64,000 bases of DNA from Bolinopsis microptera. Taxonomy: Eukaryota; Ctenophora; Tentaculata; Lobata; Bolinopsidae. The notes beneath the pieces are model-generated. The model worked only from the letters and a program-made list of their open reading frames with translations, ran no database searches and was not told the DNA's origin. The position numbers were made by a program, and so were the translations under genes. Position 1 is the stretch's first letter; the number at the start of each line of letters is the position of its first letter. The DNA lies in assembly GCF_026151205.1 (NCBI RefSeq), contig NC_087073.1, positions 17,317,837-17,381,836 on the forward strand. Direction: 5' to 3'. Positions 36,901 to 48,900 of the stretch are shown piece after piece.

Positions 36901-39900
36901 GAATTGTGTCATCATGCTGTCTATGTGATGCCTCTAAGTGTGAATACAGCTCAGCGTGTATAATATAGGGAGTATATATCACTATATAATAGTATGTTAT
37001 ATATATATATATTATACTATATTATATTGTAGTGCACATCTGATGAAGACTTTTTATGTGTTAAGAGCACGTGCCATGACAGAGTGTGGGTGTGTGTGTG
37101 TGTGTTTAATGTTACATTATTATAAGATGAGTATTGAGAGCTTGTTGTGGAGTTAATAAGGTCCTAATTATCAAAGCTGTAATTAGCGGAGCTGTAAATG
37201 GGGAGAGTGAGAGAGAGGGGAGAGAGAGAGAGAGAGTGTGAGAGACGGAGAAGAAGTGATACACTTTAGTATCACATTTGGGGTGCAAAACCATCAATTT
37301 AACCACTGTCCACTAACCATTGGCCGATTTAAAAAGAAATTGTTTATTGGCTTCGGCAGAGTTTTTGGAAACTACCGAAAAAAAACCAGCCCCATAACTC
37401 TGACCGTTTTCTTGATTAAGCCGTTCGGAAATTACACACATACACACACACACACATACATTTATTGGAATTATTAGTATAGTTGAGTGTTTTGATTCAA
37501 AAGACAAAAGAGATTCTGATCTAATGACTGTCATTGACTCATTAGTTATGACACGAAAGTGGTCAATAAGACTGATGATCGGTAATTCTCCAAAAGAAAA
37601 ACGATTGTTTATTCAATAAAACAATTATTTATTCTTACGGCACAATCAAACACTATCGACGGTAAATAATTTTACAATAGACTGAGGACACGAACTCGAT
37701 AAAACAATAGACTTGTTGTGTGCAAACTGATTCTACAGAACGCAGATAATTTTAGCTGATAAACATATTAAAAAGGATTGTTCATGTAGATTTTGTATTA
37801 TCTAGATAGTACGGAGGTAGGGACGATTAAGTTAATAAATATCGTACGATGTTCATTTCGTCCAGAAAAAAATTATCGATTTTGAGTTAGGCTAACGATC
37901 ATTCCTTGAATTGTGGAATTCCCAATAACGTTGAATATGCATATCTTAAAATGTAATTTATGGATATCATTGGGTTATATTAGCATGATACTTATATTAA
38001 GATATTAAAGTCTTATTATATCTCGGAAGTTGTTAAAGCTCTTTTCCTCGTTTCGGGTTAAGTTAAATTCATTGAAGTTCATTATTTATAATGCTGCGGT
38101 AATTTCACAAGGAATGTCGGAACTATTTTAAAAGATATAAGGAAGAGGATGGAGGCTCACCATGTATTGGCACTAAACTATTGTAATAAGATCAAGTGTA
38201 CTCAGCTTCAGGTGTACTCAAGTGTACTCAGCAGCCACATTACTCATGTAATGTGTAAAGAAATATTTAACATACATTAACAAGTTTAGGAAATTCCATT
38301 TCCTTACTTTCCAGTTCTGTTCACCCAAATTCCAACAAATGTTTTTAAATCTATTCATTGGAAAACCGAGTGTGTGACAAAAATGTGTTTAGATATTCCC
38401 CAGTAATTGTTACCACTCTAGTTACGGAGTCGGGAAGTTAGCTAATTGCAGTTTTTAATTGCAGTTTTTAATTTGAGCTACTTCACTGCCATTACTCCAC
38501 TTACTACTCCTTTCGTCCCCAAAGCTTCCCTTAACGGAACTTATACTGACAAACTTGTTAACAACCCATGACGTATCATCACCAATATTGCTCCATGTCT
38601 CAACAGAATATCATTAGATGGAGATAGAGCTCGCTCCCATGTGGTTATGCGGTTACAATATGTTGCGACACACCATCTGTCACTTAGTCTGTAACCCTTT
38701 GAATATTTCTACAAATACTTGGGGTTGATTTGGGGTTGTAACTGGGATAGAACTTTACCTGTTACCCTATAAATATTCCTGTAAATACTACTCGCATATT
38801 TGGGACATTGGAATATAAACGTTTTTTAACCGATGGTGGGTTTCGAAACTATTTCGCTTATATAATATTTCTATTAATATCTAATATGGATTCTGGTACA
38901 GAAATAGAAACGTTGGTGGCGTGATTAATTCCGGGGTCCTTTTAAACGCTTTATTACGTCTTGGCGCGTAGTCGACAGGAAATTAATATTCTAATATTAT
39001 TAATAATTGGCATAATTACTTGTCTCTGCTAGTGGGTAGATAAAGCGTATATTATATACGTTATTATAATTATGTATGTATCGTGTCAAGGTTATAATGA
39101 TGTTTGCAGTTGGTTGGTTCTTCTCAGCTCAATTTAAACTGACCTATAATTAGAACAAACATTTCTGATTCATGTATTTCTCTATCATTACAGCTTTACA
39201 GCTGAATCGACTGAATCGGAGTAATGCGTTATACTGTACAGTAAAAAAATGGAGAGTCATATCAGGAAAATTGACAAACTAGGTAAATTGGCAAAGTGCC
39301 ATTTAAAAATTAAAAGTTTAAAATTGTCTAAATAATTATAATTTATAGCTTGCGGTGAAGGTAACTCCACAGTTCACATTATAATTAGTAAATTTGTAAT
39401 TGGTTGATTCTACACATCACCTCCCCAGTTTCCACATTGGTCAGCTTCCCACAAATAAGTTATGGCCGGGCACACGGTACTCTGCAGAATTATTAATCTA
39501 GCATCCTGTTTGAACACTCATGGTTTTTAAAATTTCTAGTATGAATACCGATCTCAGATCTGTTAGAGCGTATTTAATAAAACAAATATTTAATAATAAA
39601 ACAAATATTTATTTTTACGGCACAATCAAACAATATCAATAATAAATAAATCAGGGGAGGTTTGAAGAGGTTTCAAGTGCCGAAGGCCACTGCTTATCTT
39701 TAGGATTTGAGAGTGACCTGTGCTTGAAACCCCCTCAACCATCCACTACGTCAATATATACTAATTACAGTATACAAATATAGAAAAATATAATAATCTT
39801 AAATTACTTATTGGTTTAGTTTGGTGACAAAGGAGAGCCCAGTTGAGTTTTAGTTTAGCTTTAGGTTTTGAATCACAGTTTAAAAGGTTAGCCATGTTTC

Positions 39901-42900
39901 ATGGCAGAGAGAGATATCATGTGTGCATAGCCGTACCGGATGTAGAGTTTGAGATATAATATAGATTAGTTACCATGTATTAGGGTCATCTCGATTTTGG
40001 AGGGATAGCAAGTGCTTTTTAAGGTTAGATTTAATAACACCTGACGAAGCTGATAAGTCTGAATTCTTGGAAGAACCCGGGATTATCAACCCATCTACAT
40101 TAGCATCACATATTTCGAATACATAGGGGCTGAGGTCATTCCAAATTTTCGTAGAGGTGTACAAAAAGTTCTGTTGGGAGATATCTAACCTCAGTAATGG
40201 GACAATCAGACGAAGTTTTTCATTTCTAGGACAGAACTTGAAAAGATCTTTAATCGACTGGGGGACATCAAATTTAAGAATTTTGAATAATTCCATAAAT
40301 GTATGGTACATGTGCAGATTCTCCAGGTTCATAATTTTCTGCTCGGTGAATAGCGGTTTAGTGTGTTCAAGACAGTAGTTCTTGCTAGCCATATGTTCGT
40401 TATAAGTTCTTGAACGTGCACAGGTTAAATAGTATTCTTTATGATCAAAATTGGGAATGTTACCAAATAGCAGTCTTATACATCGTTTTTGAATTGCAAA
40501 GATTTTATTCAGCTTATGTTTAGGGATCCCACCCCAGCAACTTATACAATAGCTAAGATGTGACATAAAAAGAGCATTGTATAGTTTCAAATATTCAGAT
40601 TTGGGAATGAATTTGCAAATTCTCTTAATCGATACATTACTGGAGTTCAGCTTTAAAGATAAATGATTAAGATGTGGTTCCCAGCTTAGCTGTTCGTCTA
40701 TTATCACCCCAAGAAACTTTGTACATTGAACTTTTTCTAGCTTTTTGCCATCTATTAAAATCGTTAGATTCCTGTTAAAGGGCCGTGTTCTGGCACAGGT
40801 CTGTGTTGCTCTTGACAAACCTGGCTGAAAATGCATATAACAACTTTTCCCTGCATTTATATGTAACTTGTTAGACTCCATATGGGCAATTTCGCGTCAA
40901 GTAATTCACCATTTGCATAGAAATTCTAGATTCTAATGGTCCCAGAGGGCCATCTGAATATTATACAAGCATGAAAAGGTGTTACAATGCAAGGTGGAAC
41001 CATTTGCTTGATGATGCAAAAGACCGCAACCTTTCATGAGTTGTAGTTCATGAGTTATGGGCGTTTGAAAATGTCAAGTAATTCACAGGGCAAAATTTAC
41101 ACTATTTATAATTCTGCAGAAACATCACGTTTTGTGCCCATGTGTGTACACTGAACGTGTAATAAGCGGTGTACATAAACACTAAATCATTGTTTGCAAG
41201 TCTGTATGGTTACTTTACTGAAAGTTTATCCATGTAAACTCTAATTGTTATTTACATGTTATCATTCATGTCAAGTAAGTCACATTCCTGTGTCCAGTAA
41301 TTCACTGTGTGCCTTTTCAGTGCAGATTTTGCTGCTTTAAGAGGTTCTTGTCTGCACCCTGCTTTGTAACTTACGTTCTTTTGAGTTAATAAAGAGATAT
41401 CAGTATAATTCATGATTTTTCAATTTCTACTAATTTGTTAATTGGCCAATTACTGTTTGGCATTTTCTATAAATATGCCTCGGTGTGTCAATTAGGCATA
41501 AGTTCATAATTGTTGAACATAACACATTAGCATTATTTACAAGCAAATAGGGTGACTGATATATGTTGGACGTTGGTTCAGTGCAAACTCAATGCTAGCA
41601 TACACTATGACCAGCATGGTGCATGTCAAGTAATTCACATTATTGTGTCCAGTAATTCACTGTGTGCTTTTTCATTAATATTTTGCTGTTTTAGTTGCTT
41701 GTCTGCATACTGCTTGATGAATAATGTTCCCTTGATGAACTGGAGAAACCTTGGGTTGGCACCATCAGCATACCCAGGATATCAGCAGTCCACATGGCTA
41801 AGTGTGGCCTTTAAGGAACTATTGAATCTTGGAAGCTTCCATGAGAAGGCCCATTGAAACCTATACACTACTCACTGTGTACCTTGCCAGTAACCCCACC
41901 AGCAAATCAGGCTTCCATTTCAGCTCCTATTCCTGAAGTTGTGGCTGATTCCCACGAAAGAGATGATTTTTCTATCGTAGTGATGATTTGTCTATCGTGA
42001 TGATTTGTCTATCGTGATGATTTGTCTATCGTAGTGATTTGTCTATCGTAGTGCAATTTGAGGATACAGCTGGAAAGGTAAAAATGAACTATGCTATGTT
42101 TGTCAGAATGTAGGAGAAGATGGCGAGGATGTAGTGATCAATAGTTACCTTAAAGTCACTAGCAGTAAAAACTCATGTAGGCAGGAGGGAAGGCTGTTCA
42201 AGAAATATCCTGATGAGGAGAGAGCAGTACGATCTCAGTTTTTGGCACAGCTGCCAACCCCAGAATACAAGGCTTCTGGAAGAGTTTTGTTTGATGACTG
42301 TGTTGGTTTTTCTGCCCATTAGAATTGTAATGTTATGAGGGACAGTATACTCGACTTTTTATTTTTATCAGCATGTATAGTAGTCTGTATCATATCCTGG
42401 AACAAAAACGGCACCAAAATTTTCACATTTTTTAAAAGTATTTTTAACAATTTTTATTGCAATTACTAACATTTTAATGGGGTTAAATTATCAAAATTTG
42501 ATATATACATTTCTTTTTATCAGCATGCATAGTAATCGGTATTATATCCTGGAACAAAAAAAGGTAACCACAGTTTTTACATGTTTTAAAAGTATTTTAA
42601 CAATTTTTAATACAATTAAATTTACCATTTTAATGGAATTAAATTATCAGAATTTGATATAAACTTGATTATTTTTACCAGTTTCAATGTATTATTACTT
42701 ATTGACATCACTTATTGCATTACATAAATGTAAATTGCTTTATATAATTCTTTCAAGTCAATGTGAATTACAGGATAAAACTTGTGAATTACTTGACATG
42801 TGAATTACTGGACACCTATACTGACAAACCGGAAGGCCCATCCATTCTAAAAACTAGTTGATCATGTCCTGCAATGAAAGTTAGAAGTACAAGGCAGTTT

Positions 42901-45900
42901 TAAGGTAAAAGGAATGGAAATTTGGCACAGAAAAAAAACTTTTTGGTAATCGCTGTCAAGTAATTCACTCAAAAAATAAAAATATTTGGGAGCGAATAAA
43001 TCAGAAATGGTATGAATCATGTATCAAAAAGTTGGTAATCGTTAAATGTTACCTGATGTAGCTAATAGAAAAAGAAAATATGGTTTGTGAGGAAGTTATA
43101 TTCTCCAGTTTCGATCTATGTGAAGAAATGGCAGTTTTAACATATAAAATTGCTAATAATTGCAGCAATTTCAAAATGCGATAGGAAAAAGGAAAATTAA
43201 GATATTTACAAACGGTTTTTTATGTCTGGTAGTGCAAACGGTTGGCTTCAGAATATAATCAAAGAAAAGCAAATTGCTAAAAATTTTACATTTTCATCCT
43301 GGTTACCATTTGCCTGAAATTGCCCATATAGTTACTGACTTGTTTCATTACATGATTAGCTTTTTCAAAAGCTTCCTGTGCTGAACTACCTATCACAAAA
43401 ATATTTGTATCATCAGCAAACAGGACGAATTCAGCCAAGCTTGAGGAGCTCACAATATCATTTATATAAACCAGAAATAGTAGAGGTCCTAACACTGACC
43501 CCTGGGGTACACCATACTCAACTGAACACTTGTCCGACTTTTCAGTTTGAAAAGCGCACAACTCCAGCAGATTACTGAAGAAGTTTAGTCTCAACTATCT
43601 AATGCTTGATGAAAGTTGTGTGGTCGCATATAAACACATCACATCATCGTTTTAATTATACAAAATACAAAGGAATTTCGAGAAATACCGGAATTGTCGA
43701 TGCTCTATAAATATGAAATTAATTAGTTTGATACAATAAAATGAAAGGGTATTAGTTTGTCCATCAATTGGAAAAATTCGTGTTTTTAAAAAAATTTACT
43801 TAGCGAGACAATGTCAACTGAACGATTCTTAATCGTTACATGTAATGTGATGTCAGAATGTTAGGAGAGCTATTCCAGATCTTTCCAAGATGAGCCTCAA
43901 AAATCCACCAGATTTCCGAAAAGTATTTTTCAGAGACTAGTCCAGGCTGTCCAGGGACGTCAGATTTCATAGATTTTGGGACATGTTTTTGGTGTCTTTA
44001 AATAGGCCAAAAAGGGTTAAAACAACAGAATTTTTGCTGATGGCACTGCATTACAAATGCTAAAATACTTTTTTTCCCAAAATCACGTCTCGCTGAGGCC
44101 CTGCAGGCCTCGAGCAGAATATGAAACCTCGCTTTGCTCAGACGGAAATATTCATATATTTCATAGATCTTTTCTGAGATTCATACACATACATGCTACA
44201 TGAAGAGGTCTCCTCCTAGTCGTTGGAGTGGCCTGCATCACACACATCTCTTCTACGGCGTAACATGTTCCTCCATTCCACTCGCTTTAGAGCCAACTGT
44301 TTTACTGCATCTCTGCTGATGTTATCGACACCTGTAAATTCAGCCGCATCCTCGAGTACACAGGCCATCCAGCCTTTGCGGGGTCGTCCTCTCAGTCTCT
44401 TTCCATAGTTTGGTTTCCAATCCAGTAAGAAATTGGGAAACCGTGTCTCTGGCATTCTGACAACATGTCCGTACCACCTTAGTCTAGCCGCACCGATGAA
44501 AGTTTCGATAGACTTAATTCCAGCACGCCTGAGAACTTCTTCATTGGAGACATGGAAGAACCACTTTATCTTCAAGATTCTTCTCAGGGAGGTCAGATGG
44601 AAGACCTCAAACCGTTTCATCTGCTTCTTTGTTGTGTTCCACACTTCAGCTCCATATAACAGAATAGTAATAACAGCAGCCTTGTAGATACGGATCTTGG
44701 TGGGCGTTCTTATAGTTCGACTGTTCCATATCTTCCAAAGCTGATGGAACGCACCATTAGCACGCTGGATCCTGATGTCAAGATCTCGGTCAATGGTACC
44801 ATCCCCACTGATGTTGGCACTAAGATAAACAAAGTTGCTGACCTGTTCAACAGGTTCTCCCTCCACTGTTAGCTTTATACTGTCTCTTTCGGTGTAAGGT
44901 CGCTGGGACGCACACTTGCTGATCGCCATGCATTGTGTCTTTTTAGCGTTGATCTTTAACCCAGCATAAGAGGTGTAATAAGCTATAAGATCAGTGGACT
45001 CTTGCAGCCCTTCTTCAGTATTGTCCATCACTGCCAGATCATCAGCGTAGTCACTATCCATGATAACTTTTTCATCTGCACCCTTTAGTTCCTTTTGCAG
45101 TACAGCACCATGACTGATTGCCTTGTGAACCTCGGCCAAAAAGATTCCAAAGTTCAGACAAAAATTAAATACAGGAGGGCCCTGGATATCACCCTGTCCA
45201 GTGCCCGAATTAACAGAGAACCAATCAGACATTTCACCATTAACCCTGACAGCACTCATGGTTCCGTTGAAGAATGCCTGAAAGATTCTAACATATTTCT
45301 CAGGAAGTCCATAGTGTCTCATGCTTGACCAAATAAACTCTCTTCTGATGGAATCAAACGCTGCCTTAAAATCAATGAAATTAACATAAAGTGAATGTTA
45401 AACTCAATGCAGTTGTGAATAATGGTGCGGATGGAATAAATCTGATCAATACATGAGCGGTTCCGTCTGAACCCACACTGATTTTCCCTAAGAAGACACT
45501 CCATTCCAACATCCAGCCTCTTAAGAAGAACCATTTGAAGAACCTTAGAAGACGTTGCCCTAAGAGTTATACCCCTATTATTGCAGCAGTATGAGGTGTC
45601 TCCCTTCTTTCCGATAACCACTATAACACCTTTAAGCCAATCCTCAGGGATCACCTCTTCCTCCCATACCTTTTTAAACAGTAGCTCTAGTTGGCCAACA
45701 AGAGCACTTCCACCATACTTAAGTTGTTCATTAGTTATCTCATCAACCCCTGCACTTTTGCAGTTCTTCAGTTTCTTTAGAGCATAACTAATCTCATCTC
45801 TAGAAGGAGGTCCATCAGAACAAGAAAGGTAGTCAAAACTCGGTTGTGAGGGCACACCATCGAGGTCATCAAGATTGGCATCCGATAGTGGAGGATTTAA

Positions 45901-48900
45901 GAGCTCAGTAAAGTGCTCCTTCCACCTTTCCTTCTGACTGTCCGGGTCTGTAATAAAATGACCATCCTTATCCCTTACTGACATACCCACTTTCTTCTTC
46001 TTTTTCCCAGAAATCTTCTTTATCTTATCCCAAACTTCCCTTTGCTGGCCTTTCTTAGAAGCCTCCTCTAGAACAGTCGCTATTTTAGTAGCCCAGTTGT
46101 TGTCGTCAATTTTACAACTTTTCTTAACTAATTTATTAAGTTTAGAGTAGGCTGATCTATTGACGTTTGAAGTGGGATCCCTCCGTTTGAACATTCCCCG
46201 TTGCTCTATCAAGTTCTTAGAGGTTTGCGAAAGGTGTTGTTCTTTAACCTTCCGGGGACGCTTTCCAAGCACTTCCATCGAGACATCAGTGACTGTTTGC
46301 TTGAAATTATCCCACATGTCCTCAAGGTTGACCTCATTAGCCAGACAATCAAAACGGTTCTGAAGAGCCACGTTGTACTCTTGAACCTTAGACGAGTTTC
46401 GCAAATGTTCGATAGCAGGCACATCGTGCCTTTTAGCAGTGATCTTAGCTAACGACTGCAGTTTGATTTGCAGCCGTCCACGAACAAGATAGTGATCTGA
46501 ACCAATGTCCGCCCCACGACATACCTTAACATCGAGTAGCGAGTGTTGGAATCGTCCACTAATACAAATATGATCTATTTGATTCACAGTTAACCCGTTG
46601 GGAGACCGCCATGTACCCTTGTGGATGTCTCTATGCTGGAACAGAGTTCCACCATTAACAAGTTGATTGGCTGCACAGAAATCCATGAGCCTGGTCCCAT
46701 TGTCGCTTGATGAACTATGGAGAGATTCTCCACCAATAACTCCCTCGAATCCATATCTGTTTGAAGTAACTTTTCCATTGAAGTCACCCAGTAGCAGTTT
46801 CAGATCATGTCGGGGCAGTTCACCAAACGTGTCTGATAAAACGTTATAAAAACGATCTTTCTCTCCGTCATATGTTGAGGTGTTTGTCGTGTAACCTAGC
46901 TGTTAAGACCCGCTCTGATGTAGGTACATAAGAGATCAGGGAGTTCCTGACCTTTTTGGAAAGACATAGGCCAACCCCTTGCCTTTTGATACCATCTCCC
47001 CTACCAGAATGAATAAGTAGACTACCATTGTCCAAAAGTGTACTTCCAGATCCTGGCATATGAGTTTCAGTAATACCCAAAATATCAAGACTGTAGTGAT
47101 CAATCTTCTGACTGAGTTGATAAAGCTGTGAAGATGAGCTGACTAAAGATAAAACATTCCAGGTTCCAAAGTACATTGAGTGTTTGCTGTAGTTGATAGG
47201 ATTGGACTTGCTGAAATCAGTGTCAACATGAGCGATCTGTTGACTAATTACTCTGTTGTTATGACGAGCAACCACTCTTCTCATCAGGCCACTGGGGTCC
47301 CTGAGGCTTTGCCCAGTTGCCGTCATCCTGGTCTCACCCGACCTCGCAGAGGTAGAAGCACACCGTCCTTGATTTGTGTGTAATGTTTCAGTAGCAAACT
47401 TTTAGAGAGGAGAAGTTGCCAGCATCTCGCACCCGGTTTTTTATCGACCTTTGCCTGTCTAGATCCATAGTGTTTTGTTGCACGTCATCTGTTTATACTG
47501 GAGTCACCCAGGACAGATTACAATGCTTAATAGTAGCACCTCGAAAAGGATGTGATTCTTCATCACGCACTATGGTCATTGGAATAGGAGAGGTTATTGG
47601 CTTCACTGCCTTCACGATCACTATTCCCTGAGATTATAAATAATCTCTTGCCACCGAGATTCATAGATTTCATTTTCAAAATCACCTGGACACCCTGGAC
47701 ACCCATGTTTACAGACCATATTATTTACAATAAAAATGTACATTGTTTAAATTTCAGTTAAACGCATACTTGTCATACATCTCTTGTTCTTTACAATTCC
47801 AACAGATATAATTTCTTAAATTCTCACCGTACTTCTTCATTTGTAGCCCAATTCTATTATGTACGTTTCTTCTAGTTAAATTCCGTTTTCCTCAGAAAAG
47901 AATGGTATGCCAAAATTATGCCTTTAAGATAGCTTTAAACTCGACCACAAAAAGTTACAGTAAAGTGCCAACGCATGAACTCATAGAATGATTAACATAG
48001 TTGGCATTCCATTTGGTGAAACCGGATAGTTAAAGTGGTAACCATGATTGCAATTTCACATAGTATTGCCACCTATTCTGGTAATAGCGTTTGCTCAGAT
48101 TCCTGCTTGTAAACAGATGTTGTAATGCTGTTATTCAGAAAATTTTCTGGATGGTTTCCTCAGAAACAACATGTTGTAGCCGTTTTGTTTTTAGTTACAA
48201 AAGTAAGAGATGATATTATATACAGCTAATAACTTGGTGCCATAGAGCGTATACCAATAAACACAGTGGCGGTTAATTATGTTTCCTATTCATTGATATT
48301 AGATCATTTCTCTTTTGTTTGTCTGTATATAATATACGTACCAAGTACACCACAAACATACAATGTTTGATGTTTATCCATGAGGGTATTATTACGCTGT
48401 TTAATTTTGGGCGCAATCAAGCTAAGAAATCTGTTTCTAATTGTTTGTAAATATGTTTCAAGTGCGCCATGACCTGATTTAAAGTGCGTTCATAATTAGG
48501 ATATAACGCAACATTAACTGTTAAAAATGTAACTTGATCCGCTGAAAAATACTCCCCAGCGTAAATCGGTAAATCGATTCCTTCACACCACTGTACTATC
48601 TTATCGAAATTTCCCTTCAAAAGTACTGCTATACTGAGGTCATTGACTTGGTCAGAATCAACTCATCACGACTAAGTTCACATTTAACAAAAGCCAAAAT
48701 TATACTACAGTAGTTACGAAAAAGAGCGTGCCTCCGTTGCATCCTCAGGCACGCTATCGCTAGTTTTTGGAATTAACAAATGCAGGCCTAAAACTATTGT
48801 TAACTTTTTTGATTGCGCGTAACGATGCGCGCGCATTATATTCGCGCGCAGCTAGTTCGCTGAGCTGCATGTAGCTTACCAAGATAGATCTGTTGAAATT

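Larger units (their letters stand above)
39600..43594 (-). mobile_element. CR1-like LINE fragment, split by a DNA element
   Basis: The 5' part (43594-43326) encodes the RT core with [21 protein letters not shown] and [12 protein letters not shown]. The 3' part (40883-39970) encodes the thumb and C-terminal region ([34 protein letters not shown]). It ends with a 3' UTR and a TACGGCACAATCAAACA/AAATATT-type tail near 39600. The two halves are separated exactly by the GGGCAATT element at 40884-43325; across the insertion the frame runs ...KQVSNYM/ESNKLH.... The fragment is 5'-truncated but its remaining frame looks intact. Confidence 0.9.
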
